A DNA stretch of 19,551 nt from Microcaldota archaeon. GTDB lineage: Archaea > Micrarchaeota > Micrarchaeia > Micrarchaeales > CABMGC01. Both the position numbers and the translations under genes were made by a program. Shown here piece after piece: positions 1-6,823 of this stretch. The first letter of the stretch is position 1, and each line of letters begins with the position of its first letter. The DNA is taken from NCBI GenBank assembly GCA_021803405.1, contig JAJZLO010000005.1, positions 1 to 19,551 of the forward strand, given 5' to 3'. The notes under the pieces were generated by a model. That model saw only the letters and a program-made list of their open reading frames with translations, ran no database searches and was not told where the DNA came from.

Positions 1-214
1 AATTTTCCTCCAAGTCCTGTTCTATCTTTTTGATTTTTGCAGTGATGGCAGAAAGTATCTTGTTTGTTTTTTCTCTCTCTTCCATCATGTACTTAAGCAT
101 GGCACTAACCCCATCCTCAGAAGAGATACTCTTTTCTGATCTGTTAGATAAAGAGGCTATCTCACTTTTGAGAGATAGAAGCTCCTTTTCTATTCTTTTT
201 TGTGTTTTTGCCAT
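1..214 (-). CDS. Partial gene: small coiled-coil protein (N-terminal 71 residues; C-terminus outside window)
   Basis: The frame reads from an ATG at 212-214 leftward to the window edge without a stop. It encodes a hydrophilic, Lys/Glu-rich peptide beginning MAKTQKRIEKELLSLKSEIA, with heptad-like spacing of Leu/Ile over roughly residues 6-25 and again over 45-70, so it is probably a coiled-coil or long-helix protein. There is no signal peptide or membrane segment. A GAGG (225-228 on the complement) lies 10 nt before the ATG, and a TATA-like element near 291-300 would leave a leader of about 55 nt holding an inverted repeat. The gene is divergent from the KH/top6B operon. I do not recognise the family. 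The plus-strand frame over the same bases is a less plausible Phe/Ser/Leu-rich shadow. Confidence 0.62.
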   Translation of the reverse strand, partial: MAKTQKRIEKELLSLKSEIASLSNRSEKSISSEDGVSAMLKYMMEEREKTNKILSAITAKIKKIEQDLEEN

Positions 215-235
215 TTTAATACATCCTCGACAAAA

Positions 236-285
236 CCATGAACTCCATGAACATTACATGGAGATATCTTGAAACAATCATGATT
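236..285. repeat. Direct and inverted repeats in the divergent intergenic region
   Basis: CCATGAAC occurs twice with 9-bp spacing (236-243 and 245-252). CTCCATG (243-249) and CATGGAG (257-263) form a perfect 7-bp inverted repeat around a 7-nt spacer. A 10-bp palindrome AATCATGATT follows at 276-285. The inverted repeat could be a regulator-binding site or, in the transcript of the leftward gene, a 5'-leader hairpin. What is seen is only the symmetry; the regulatory role is inferred. Confidence 0.4.
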
Positions 286-370
286 CAATCATATTAATAT
301 AAAGAAAGATATTTAAATGTATTGTATTAAAACACAGTATATAGTATATATCTTGCCTCGAAACCATTTA

Positions 371-388
371 ATAAAATATAAGATATAT
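371..388 (+). promoter_or_regulatory. Probable archaeal TATA region for the KH-top6B operon
   Basis: The stretch ATAAAATATAAGATATAT lies 33-50 nt before the ATG at 421. If its right half acts as TATA box, transcription would start about 10 nt before the ATG, giving a very short leader. No Shine-Dalgarno sequence is seen before 421, in line with a nearly leaderless mRNA. The background is very AT-rich, so the exact box is uncertain. Confidence 0.35.
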
Positions 389-420
389 CTAAAATGACCA
401 GTATAATTAGACTGATTTAA

Positions 421-912
421 ATGGAAACAGTTTTGATATCTCCAAAAAGAGTAGCCGCACTGCACAAGGTACTTGAAAAGCTAAGTAAAAAACTTAACTG
501 CAGCATAGAAATCTTGCAGGATGGAAGAGTAAAAATAGATGGCGCAGCTTATGACGAATATAACGCTAAGAATGTAATAGAGGCATTTGGTAAGGGTTTT
601 TCTATAGGCGAGTCGTTCAAACTACTAAATGACGAGTATTACTTTAAGTATGTTAATCTTAAGGACCTTTTAAAGAATGATGCAGAAATTAAGAGAATAA
701 AGGCAAGAATAATTGGCCAGGACGGAAAGACAAAAAGTTATATTGAAGACGTAAGCAATGTATCGCTTTCATTATTTGACAATACAGTAGGAATAATAGG
801 CACTACTGAGGAGCTCGCAATTGCAACGGCCGCTCTGCAGATACTTGTAGAAGGAGGAACGCATAAAAAAGCTTACAGAATAATGGAAAGCCTAAGAAAA
901 AAATATAGATGA
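421..912 (+). CDS. KH-domain RNA-binding protein, archaeal Dim2/Pno1 family
   Basis: The 163-residue cytosolic protein has the two-KH layout of the universal archaeal Dim2/Pno1 (Krr1-like) family and its usual length. The first KH fold (about residues 1-75) lacks a clear GxxG loop. The second (about 85-160) carries it in RIIGQDGKTKSYIED, followed by the strand containing VGIIGT and a C-terminal helix rich in Arg/Lys. In eukaryotes this family acts in maturation of the small-subunit rRNA 3' end; archaeal members bind rRNA and have been linked to initiation factor 2 alpha. The stop codon overlaps the top6B start as ATGA, so the two are co-transcribed. From memory, many archaea place this gene between RIO1/eIF1A genes and the topo VI genes; only the KH-top6B half of that block is seen here. 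Confidence 0.9.
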   Translation: METVLISPKRVAALHKVLEKLSKKLNCSIEILQDGRVKIDGAAYDEYNAKNVIEAFGKGFSIGESFKLLNDEYYFKYVNLKDLLKNDAEIKRIKARIIGQDGKTKSYIEDVSNVSLSLFDNTVGIIGTTEELAIATAALQILVEGGTHKKAYRIMESLRKKYR

Positions 913-2564
913 TTTTTATGGTAGAAAGCGTAAATTCAGAGGAGATATTTAAGGAGTTTAAGGAACACTCAATATCGGAGTTTTTCAGGAAAAATAGCCA
1001 GATGCTTGGATACTCAGGAAAGGTACGCTCATTAACTACAATAATACACGAGTATGTTACAAACAGCTTAGACGCTTGTGAAGAAGCTGGGATCTTGCCT
1101 GAGATAGAGGTAGTGATAAAACTTATTGAAGAGGGTAAGTACAGCATAAGCGTAAAGGACAACGGTCCTGGAATACCATCAAAGCACGTTGGAAAGGTAT
1201 TTGCTACGGTTCTTGCAGGAACAAAGTTTCATAGGTATGTACAGCAAAGAGGGCAGCAAGGAATAGGAGCATCAGGTTGCACATTATTTTCAAAAATAAC
1301 AACAGGAAAGCCAATAACTGTAAGGTCAATGAACGAAAAGGAATCATATGAATGCAACGTAGATCTTGATATTAAATCAAATAAACCTATAATTACAGAA
1401 ATGAAGAAGATAGAGATACAAAATAAGGGCACAGAGGTACTAGGAGAGTTTGGTGAGCTTAAGTATGAGAACAGCGAGCATGGAGTATTTGAGTACTTGA
1501 AGAGAACCGCATTATCCAACCCACACACCACCATAAAACTCTTAGATCCAGATGGGAAAGAATCGATTTTTATAAGAGCCGTAAATGAAATGCCTAAAAG
1601 ACCTAAAGAGGTTAAACCACACCCACTAGGCGTAGACACAAATGATCTTATAGAGTTTGCACATAGAAGCCATGAAAAAAGATTGTCTGTTTTTTTAATA
1701 GAGACCTTTTCTAGAATGACTCAAGGAAAGATAGCAGAGCTTAAGGCTATAGCTCCAGATATTGATTTTGAACAGGAACCTAATAAGATGCAATGGAGTG
1801 AGTCTGAAAAACTAGTGAAAGCATTCAAAAAAATTAAATGGATGATACCTGAACTAGACGCGTTGTCAACAATAGGTGACAAACAGATTGAGATAGCGAT
1901 TAAAAATATATTAAATCCTAAGTTCTTAAGCGTTGTAGAGCGTAAGCCTAAGGTGTTTAGAGGAGGAATACCATTTGTCGTTGAAGCTGGAATAGCCTAT
2001 GGCGGAGAGTCAGGAAAGGCGGTCAATCAAGTCGATAAAAATGGAAACATAATAGAAGCAGAAGGTAATGTCTTAAGATTTGCAAATAAGGTTCCGCTAC
2101 TTTTTGATGGTTCTAACTGTGCAATAACTGAAGCTATAAAAGGAATTCAGTGGAAGAGGTATGGACTAGGAAATTTTGATGAAGAGCCGGTAAGCATATT
2201 TGTAAATGTTTCCAGCGTTTATGTCCCTTACTCTGGAGTAGGAAAACAGGCAATAGCAAAAGAAGATGATATAATAGAGGAGATACGTCTGGCGGTTATG
2301 GACTGCGGAAGAATATTACAGAGATATCTAAGCGGGATAAAAAATATGCAGCTACAGGAAACAAGGTATAAAACTATTATGAGATATATATCACAGCTTT
2401 CAAAAGATTTATCTGAAATAACCGATATAACTCAAAAAGAAATAGAGAGCTCGCTTAAAACACTTATTGAGAACAAATACAAGAAATTTTTAGGCGAAAG
2501 TCCTGAAGAGTTAAAAGATAAAAAGGAAGATGTTGAAGTAGAAACTGAAGAAGCAGAAGAATAA
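909..2564 (+). CDS. top6B: DNA topoisomerase VI subunit B (ATPase subunit)
   Basis: This is the GHKL-ATPase subunit of the type IIB topoisomerase, which with Top6A passes one duplex through another to relax and decatenate DNA. The Bergerat fold is plain: N-box around HEYVTNSLDACEE with the expected catalytic Glu48 and Mg-binding Asn52; G1 box DNGPGIP at 84-90; G2 loop GQQGIGASG at 115-123. The transducer domain carries the conserved ATP-contacting lysine in SGVGKQAIA (Lys446). The length of 551 residues is normal, ending in an acidic Glu/Lys tail. The ATG at 909 overlaps the KH stop by four bases; Met4 (918) is an alternative start. No Top6A gene follows: the next gene is convergent and unrelated, so the catalytic partner must be encoded elsewhere. 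Confidence 0.97.
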   Translation: MIFMVESVNSEEIFKEFKEHSISEFFRKNSQMLGYSGKVRSLTTIIHEYVTNSLDACEEAGILPEIEVVIKLIEEGKYSISVKDNGPGIPSKHVGKVFATVLAGTKFHRYVQQRGQQGIGASGCTLFSKITTGKPITVRSMNEKESYECNVDLDIKSNKPIITEMKKIEIQNKGTEVLGEFGELKYENSEHGVFEYLKRTALSNPHTTIKLLDPDGKESIFIRAVNEMPKRPKEVKPHPLGVDTNDLIEFAHRSHEKRLSVFLIETFSRMTQGKIAELKAIAPDIDFEQEPNKMQWSESEKLVKAFKKIKWMIPELDALSTIGDKQIEIAIKNILNPKFLSVVERKPKVFRGGIPFVVEAGIAYGGESGKAVNQVDKNGNIIEAEGNVLRFANKVPLLFDGSNCAITEAIKGIQWKRYGLGNFDEEPVSIFVNVSSVYVPYSGVGKQAIAKEDDIIEEIRLAVMDCGRILQRYLSGIKNMQLQETRYKTIMRYISQLSKDLSEITDITQKEIESSLKTLIENKYKKFLGESPEELKDKKEDVEVETEEAEE

Positions 2565-2644
2565 TAATAAAAAATAAAATAATATGAATCATTAGGAGTA
2601 GAGGCCAAGGTAGTAAATAAACGCAGACTAATCTCGCTTCAAAT

Positions 2645-2656
2645 ATTAACGTTAAT
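2645..2656. repeat. 12-bp perfect palindrome in the convergent intergenic gap
   Basis: ATTAACGTTAAT sits in the 104-nt gap between the convergent ends of top6B and the 789-residue gene. It is AT-rich and may be coincidental, or part of a transcript-end region. Nothing else recognisable (no tRNA, no C/D-box motifs) is seen in 2565-2668. Confidence 0.25.
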
Positions 2657-2668
2657 TAAAACTAGGAA

Positions 2669-5038
2669 TTAAGAAAACATATCTTTTAGAGAGTCGATAT
2701 CGGCTAATTTAAGATAATTTAAGTATAATGCCATACGCAACTTGTTTGTTTCGTCATTATACTGATTGTCCAGTTTATCCTTAAATGAAAGTCTTATTTC
2801 CTTGTTTAAAAATATGATTATGTTTTTTTCTTCGGCATTTATCTTAATGTCTCTCACTCCTGCGATCTCAGAAAAAATAAAAAGCTTGAAGTTTTTATCC
2901 CTTACCGTAGCTATTATGTCTGCATCTGATGACATATCTAAATCGGTAAATGGTATTGCATGAGAAACGAAAAAGTCACGGAGCTTTCTAAATATTACAA
3001 GATACTCCACATCGTGTTTTGATTTGTTAATCCACTCAGTAGGCAGGTAATACTCGTCTAAGGATTCCAACTTTTTATTTGACGCTAATTTATATAGAAT
3101 TTTTCTGGTATTTTGAAGTGTTATAGATATTGGCATGTTGTTCTCGCGTATATTAGAGCTTATGCCTGCTTTTATTTCTTCAGGAGTTAAAGGCATGTAC
3201 TGCCATTTATATTTAAAATTTAGTATATCGAAGATAGATATTATCTGATCTTGTTTTACTGTTATTTCCTGTTTTTTTATTGGAGGTATTTCAGGTATGT
3301 CTATATAATAATCTTCACGGTTTGGAGGTTTTAGAACAACATTCAATAAAAGTATCAAGAACGCAGCAACTCCGAACTCTATATACAAAGATGGTATTCC
3401 AGGAGGCGCAGCGTAATAAGAATACAGAGTATAATTAACATTTATCAATGAGATATTGAAGCGTTGATATCCATAATTAAGAACCGTTCCTTTTGGAACT
3501 TTGTATTCTATATTGCCATTATTAATGGTTCCTTGTTGAGGATACTCGCCATTTACAGTTATAGTATATGGCATGTTTGAAAGTCCCTGATTATCGCTTA
3601 ATATTTTAAAGAAGAATGTGCCGTTTTGGAAATCAGGTGAGGGAAGCGTTATGTTAAGATATGGAGTATAAAATATTGCACTGCCATGAGATATGTTATT
3701 TATATCTATAAGAGATGCAAGATAATATCCACCCGTAGGCACATCCAATGTACCGTACTTTACTATCGAGTATGAAGTATTGAAAAAGTTCAATGGAAAA
3801 CCATATATTGATTTTAATGAACCGTTGTAGGCTACTATACTAAAGGCCTTATTTGTTGAGAACTGGCTTATTGAAACACTGACAGGAACTTGATCACCAT
3901 AACCAACTACGCCAGGAACATTAAGAGTTGCAGTATTATTATAAACTATATGGAATGGTAATTCGTAGTTTTGATATGTATGTTCATTGCTACTATTTAT
4001 CAAAATTAAAGGATATGACGCATTCAGAAGAGAGGTTGCATTGGAGGTAAAATTTACAGATTTTTGAGTCGTAAATAGAAACTTATTCCCAGATAATGGG
4101 GAGGAGCTTGCAGGCTTAGATATATTAAAACTGCCCTTTGCAAGTATATTTATCCAGAACCTTAGAAAAACTGCCCTAGATAAGTCATAAGATAATGCGG
4201 AAGAGTTTTCCCAGCCTGCGGTAGGGTAATTGCTAAATGAGACAACCGTACCATTCTCAATATTCGTATATGATATTGCTCCAAAGGAGGTTCCATTTAA
4301 AAGCATAAATGTAGGTTTGTCAAAGAAAAATGAATTGGTAGAGGTTATATTTTTATCCGAAAATGTTGCCAAGCTCACGTTATAAAGTGTAGATGTTGTT
4401 TTATTATTTGTAAATAAGATTTGGCCATTTTCTATAATTCTTGAAAAGTTTTGCCCTACATAGATTATAGTATCTTTTTCATTTAGTAATTGTATTAAAT
4501 TTTTATTTTTACGTGAGTTTGAAAAGCCAGAGTATGGTACCAGATCTGCAGGTAAAAGCCCAGTAGGGAGTATAACTATAGAATCTGGAGCTATGTTACT
4601 GGTATTTAAAATACTTACAACTTGGAAACTTGAAGAATTAAGCAGCAGTCCATACTTAGAAAGATCAGAGGTCAGATTCCCCTCTATCGCGGCAATATTA
4701 AAACAATCAAAGCATGAATAAATTGGATTTAAAAGATAAATCTTCATTATTGGATTTCTTTGGAATACCTCGAGGTTTATTGAAGCGTTGGTCGCATTTT
4801 TAATGTTGTATTTTATAAATGAATAAACTGCAAGCTGATTTGAGTAGTTATATGAAGCAATACCGGCCTTGAAGATTGAGATGTTTGTGGATATTGTACC
4901 GTTTTCTATGTATACGGGTTTTATATTAGAAAGAAGCCCATTTACATAAAAATAAAGAAAAATAATAAACATAGATATAAGCACGGCTAATACGGAGCTT
5001 ATTATTAAAATCTTTTTTTTTGAAACCATTAATACCAT
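2669..5038 (-). CDS. Large membrane protein: two TM segments flanking a ~510-residue ectodomain, plus cytoplasmic C-terminal domain
   Basis: The 789-residue protein has one transmembrane helix at about 10-34, a long extracytoplasmic region to about 545, a second helix at about 545-567 (core AFLILLLNVVL) and a 220-residue hydrophilic C-terminal domain that should be cytoplasmic. The ectodomain is dense in Asn-X-Ser/Thr sequons and aromatic/beta-strand patterns, suggesting a glycosylated multi-domain beta-rich surface. Its only two cysteines form a CFDC pair at 109-112. Residues around 150-300 alternate strand and helix in a way that could be a degenerate Rossmann/GATase-like domain; the following part looks Ig-like. 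I do not recognise the family. The start is ATG 5038, with Met4 as alternative, only 3 nt after the 48-residue gene, so it belongs to the operon starting at 5915. A role as the outward- or partner-facing component of the machine is inference. Confidence 0.85.
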   Translation of the reverse strand: MVLMVSKKKILIISSVLAVLISMFIIFLYFYVNGLLSNIKPVYIENGTISTNISIFKAGIASYNYSNQLAVYSFIKYNIKNATNASINLEVFQRNPIMKIYLLNPIYSCFDCFNIAAIEGNLTSDLSKYGLLLNSSSFQVVSILNTSNIAPDSIVILPTGLLPADLVPYSGFSNSRKNKNLIQLLNEKDTIIYVGQNFSRIIENGQILFTNNKTTSTLYNVSLATFSDKNITSTNSFFFDKPTFMLLNGTSFGAISYTNIENGTVVSFSNYPTAGWENSSALSYDLSRAVFLRFWINILAKGSFNISKPASSSPLSGNKFLFTTQKSVNFTSNATSLLNASYPLILINSSNEHTYQNYELPFHIVYNNTATLNVPGVVGYGDQVPVSVSISQFSTNKAFSIVAYNGSLKSIYGFPLNFFNTSYSIVKYGTLDVPTGGYYLASLIDINNISHGSAIFYTPYLNITLPSPDFQNGTFFFKILSDNQGLSNMPYTITVNGEYPQQGTINNGNIEYKVPKGTVLNYGYQRFNISLINVNYTLYSYYAAPPGIPSLYIEFGVAAFLILLLNVVLKPPNREDYYIDIPEIPPIKKQEITVKQDQIISIFDILNFKYKWQYMPLTPEEIKAGISSNIRENNMPISITLQNTRKILYKLASNKKLESLDEYYLPTEWINKSKHDVEYLVIFRKLRDFFVSHAIPFTDLDMSSDADIIATVRDKNFKLFIFSEIAGVRDIKINAEEKNIIIFLNKEIRLSFKDKLDNQYNDETNKLRMALYLNYLKLADIDSLKDMFS

Positions 5039-5041
5039 CGA

Positions 5042-5188
5042 TCATATCTGTTGTTTCTTTAAAAAATGTTTGTCCACAAATGACTGGACCGAACGAGATA
5101 TAACGTTAGTATTGCTCTTTGCACTTTTGATAACTCTATAAGAGCGTATGTTATTGAACTTTTTATTTATATATACAAAATACTTCAT
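5042..5188 (-). CDS. Small basic 48-residue protein encoded between two operon genes
   Basis: The frame fits between its neighbours with almost no slack: the ATG at 5186-5188 is 1 nt after the upstream TAA, and the TGA at 5042-5044 is 3 nt before the next ATG. A GAGGT ribosome-binding site (complement of 5193-5197) sits 4 nt before the ATG, one of the best in the window. The product begins MKYFVYINKKFNNIRSYRVI and ends FVDKHFLKKQQI; it is Lys/Arg-rich, with a beta-like N-terminus and no membrane segment. The site placement and tight spacing argue that it is translated. I do not recognise it; it may be a small accessory subunit or nucleic-acid-binding peptide. Confidence 0.7.
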   Translation of the reverse strand: MKYFVYINKKFNNIRSYRVIKSAKSNTNVISRSVQSFVDKHFLKKQQI

Positions 5189-5189
5189 G

Positions 5190-5915
5190 TTAACCTCTTA
5201 GTTCAATATATCCTTTAGACACCATCTTGTCAAGTATTTCTTCCACTCTTGGAGACGTAAGACTGTAGGTTTTGGCGAACTCGTCTACATCTATGCTGCT
5301 GCCATGAACGTTTATCCAGTCCTCAACCATTGACATTAAAGACTCGTCAGAGTATTTTTGTAGTTTGCTTAAGCTATCTTTTAATTTTTTATTTTCTTCA
5401 AGTAAATCTGCCGTTTGAATAGAAAGATTTCTGTTTGATGCTAAAAGTTCTATGTTAAGCCTCTTTATGGCGCGGTACTCGCTAAGCAATGAGTCGTATT
5501 TATTGAAAAGTACACTGTAGTTTTGCGACATTCCAGAAAGAAGCTTATCTAGCGTAGAGTCCACATATTGCAAGAACGCCTGCTTATCTATATCGAAAAG
5601 ATCATTTATACTGGAAAGAAACGATGCCGTATTACGCAGTACATAAGACCTCCTTAACGTCTCGCTGGTATCGTTAGGTATAGAGTAGGTTATCTCAATT
5701 GAATCGTTGGTTATATTAAAAATATAGAAAAGATACGGTTGTTTTTTGATATTTCTGCTCTCTATAACTGCTATTGTTGCAAAATCGGTAGATGCGGAAC
5801 TTACATAGAATGGTGCTTTAGAAACTCTATCAACAATACCTTGAAACGTACCTAGGAGTTTGCCATTAATATTTAATTTCTCGACCTTTGGTGCAAGAAT
5901 GCTTTCTTCAGCCAA
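5190..5915 (-). CDS. Coiled-coil protein with C-terminal winged helix-turn-helix
   Basis: The 241-residue soluble protein has an alpha/beta N-terminal part (about 1-115), a coiled coil at about 125-190 (SLLSEYRAIKRLNIELLASN region and following KKLKDSLSKLQK) and a C-terminal winged-helix pattern at about 192-241: helix MVEDWINVHG, then VDEFAKTYSLTSPRVEEIL, then KMVSKGYIEL. The family is unknown to me. The start is a TTG (5913-5915): no ATG is available nearby, and a good TATA box centred about 31 nt upstream would place transcription start within a few bases of it. It heads an operon with the 48-residue and 789-residue genes. It could be a local transcription regulator or, because it travels with the machine, a structural or docking subunit that uses a winged helix for protein contact. 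Confidence 0.8.
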   Translation of the reverse strand: MAEESILAPKVEKLNINGKLLGTFQGIVDRVSKAPFYVSSASTDFATIAVIESRNIKKQPYLFYIFNITNDSIEITYSIPNDTSETLRRSYVLRNTASFLSSINDLFDIDKQAFLQYVDSTLDKLLSGMSQNYSVLFNKYDSLLSEYRAIKRLNIELLASNRNLSIQTADLLEENKKLKDSLSKLQKYSDESLMSMVEDWINVHGSSIDVDEFAKTYSLTSPRVEEILDKMVSKGYIELRG

Positions 5916-5940
5916 AATACCACAGTAATAGCTAAGTCTT

Positions 5941-5953
5941 GAATATATTTATT
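5941..5953 (-). promoter_or_regulatory. TATA box for the 5915-2669 operon
   Basis: On the complement this reads AATAAATATATTC. Its centre (about 5946) is roughly 31 nt before the TTG start, predicting a leader of only about 5 nt. It supports both a separate transcription unit and the TTG start. The remainder of the gap up to 6089 shows no gene or convincing element. Confidence 0.5.
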
Positions 5954-6089
5954 GCTTGCGTTTTTGTATGTGTCGTTTTTTTCTGTTATTTTTCAGTAAT
6001 TATTCCGTTAATATATGAAATTGACGACATATTGCATACTTTAACTTCTTTGTTTTATAGCTTCTTTTTAATAGTATATCAATAGCATG

Positions 6090-6509
6090 TTATTTTGAGA
6101 TTTTCTTTTTCTCTTTTACTGCGTTTGATGTTATTGCAGAATTATTTTTAGGCTGTTTTATTTTCAACTCTGGAGTATAATTAAGGAACGATATTAGATA
6201 TAAAAAGAGTAATATCAAAATAGAGAGCCCGAAGGTCGGCAGGCTAGGAGCTATTAATACTGAAAATATTACAAAAAGAAGCCCCAATCCGACATAAAGG
6301 CGTTGCCTAGATATATATCGTTTCCTATTTTTCATATATGTTTCATAGCACTCCTTTGATACAACAAGCCTGTTGTTTTTTTCTGTTTTGAAAAGCTTTT
6401 TCTTTATGTATCTTATTGTACGAATTACGTTATCTATCTTTATTTCTATACCATCTGCTTCTTTACCGCAGATAATGCAATAGCTTTTTTGTTTTTCTTT
6501 TATTGCCAT
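6090..6509 (-). CDS. Small membrane protein with N-terminal CxxC (zinc-site-like) domain
   Basis: The 139-residue protein has a cytoplasmic N-terminal domain with cysteines at 11, 14 (YCIICGKEADG) and 54 (SKECYETY), then two transmembrane helices at about 71-88 and 92-110, and a basic tail. CIICGK resembles a zinc knuckle, but only three cysteines and no histidine are present, so either the site uses another ligand, is shared between subunits, or is degenerate. Many Lys/Arg residues flank the cysteines (KNRKRYISRQR before the first helix). The ATG directly follows the TAA of the upstream gene (no spacer). I do not recognise a family; location at the end of the ATPase operon suggests an accessory membrane subunit. 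Confidence 0.78.
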   Translation of the reverse strand: MAIKEKQKSYCIICGKEADGIEIKIDNVIRTIRYIKKKLFKTEKNNRLVVSKECYETYMKNRKRYISRQRLYVGLGLLFVIFSVLIAPSLPTFGLSILILLFLYLISFLNYTPELKIKQPKNNSAITSNAVKEKKKISK

Positions 6510-6815
6510 TTACTCAACCTTTAACTCGGCTACCTTTCCAAAAGCAGCCTCTATTTTTTCCTCGTCTAGTGCGTTGAAGATCTCAACTATCCTAGCATCA
6601 TCAATGCCTATTCTCCTAAAGATATTTTCTATGTCAAATGGTTTTAGACCAAGTTTCTCTAACATGCCAACGAATGCTATTGCATCAACATGCCTGTGAG
6701 ATTTTTCTATAATTCCAAGCATAGCCTCTATGTTTCCAGGGCTTATGCCCAAGGAGGATAACATTTTTTTAATATCTATTTTGCTTATTACAAAGGTTTT
6801 TTGCACCAAAGCCAT
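6510..6815 (-). CDS. Small helical protein sharing a domain with the ATPase C-terminal tail
   Basis: The 101-residue, all-helical soluble protein aligns without gaps with the C-terminal tail of the adjacent ATPase: residues 23-76 here against 440-493 there, with 15 of 54 identical by my count, including RHVD, a Phe four residues later, and RxIGIxD. It also repeats internally: MLSSLGISPGNIEAML and MLEKLGLKPFDIENIF are 33 residues apart with a shared M-L-x2-L-G-x2-P-x2-I-E pattern. A tandem helix-hairpin repeat is likely. It begins 8 nt after the ATPase stop and ends flush with the next gene. It may bind the ATPase through its tail-like domain or compete with it; that role is inference. Confidence 0.82.
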   Translation of the reverse strand: MALVQKTFVISKIDIKKMLSSLGISPGNIEAMLGIIEKSHRHVDAIAFVGMLEKLGLKPFDIENIFRRIGIDDARIVEIFNALDEEKIEAAFGKVAELKVE

Positions 6816-6823
6816 ATACTCAC

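Noticed and set aside
30..272. Plus-strand open frame of 80 codons at the left edge
   Set aside because: The opposite strand gives a hydrophilic coiled-coil protein with a plausible ribosome-binding site; the plus-strand frame is its hydrophobic shadow.
803..1639. Minus-strand open frames across the KH/top6B junction and top6B
   Set aside because: They are antisense to clearly conserved KH and GHKL motifs and lack start signals.
2565..2668. Possible C/D-box RNA or tRNA in the convergent gap
   Set aside because: No C box plus D box pair at sensible spacing and no cloverleaf could be found on either strand.
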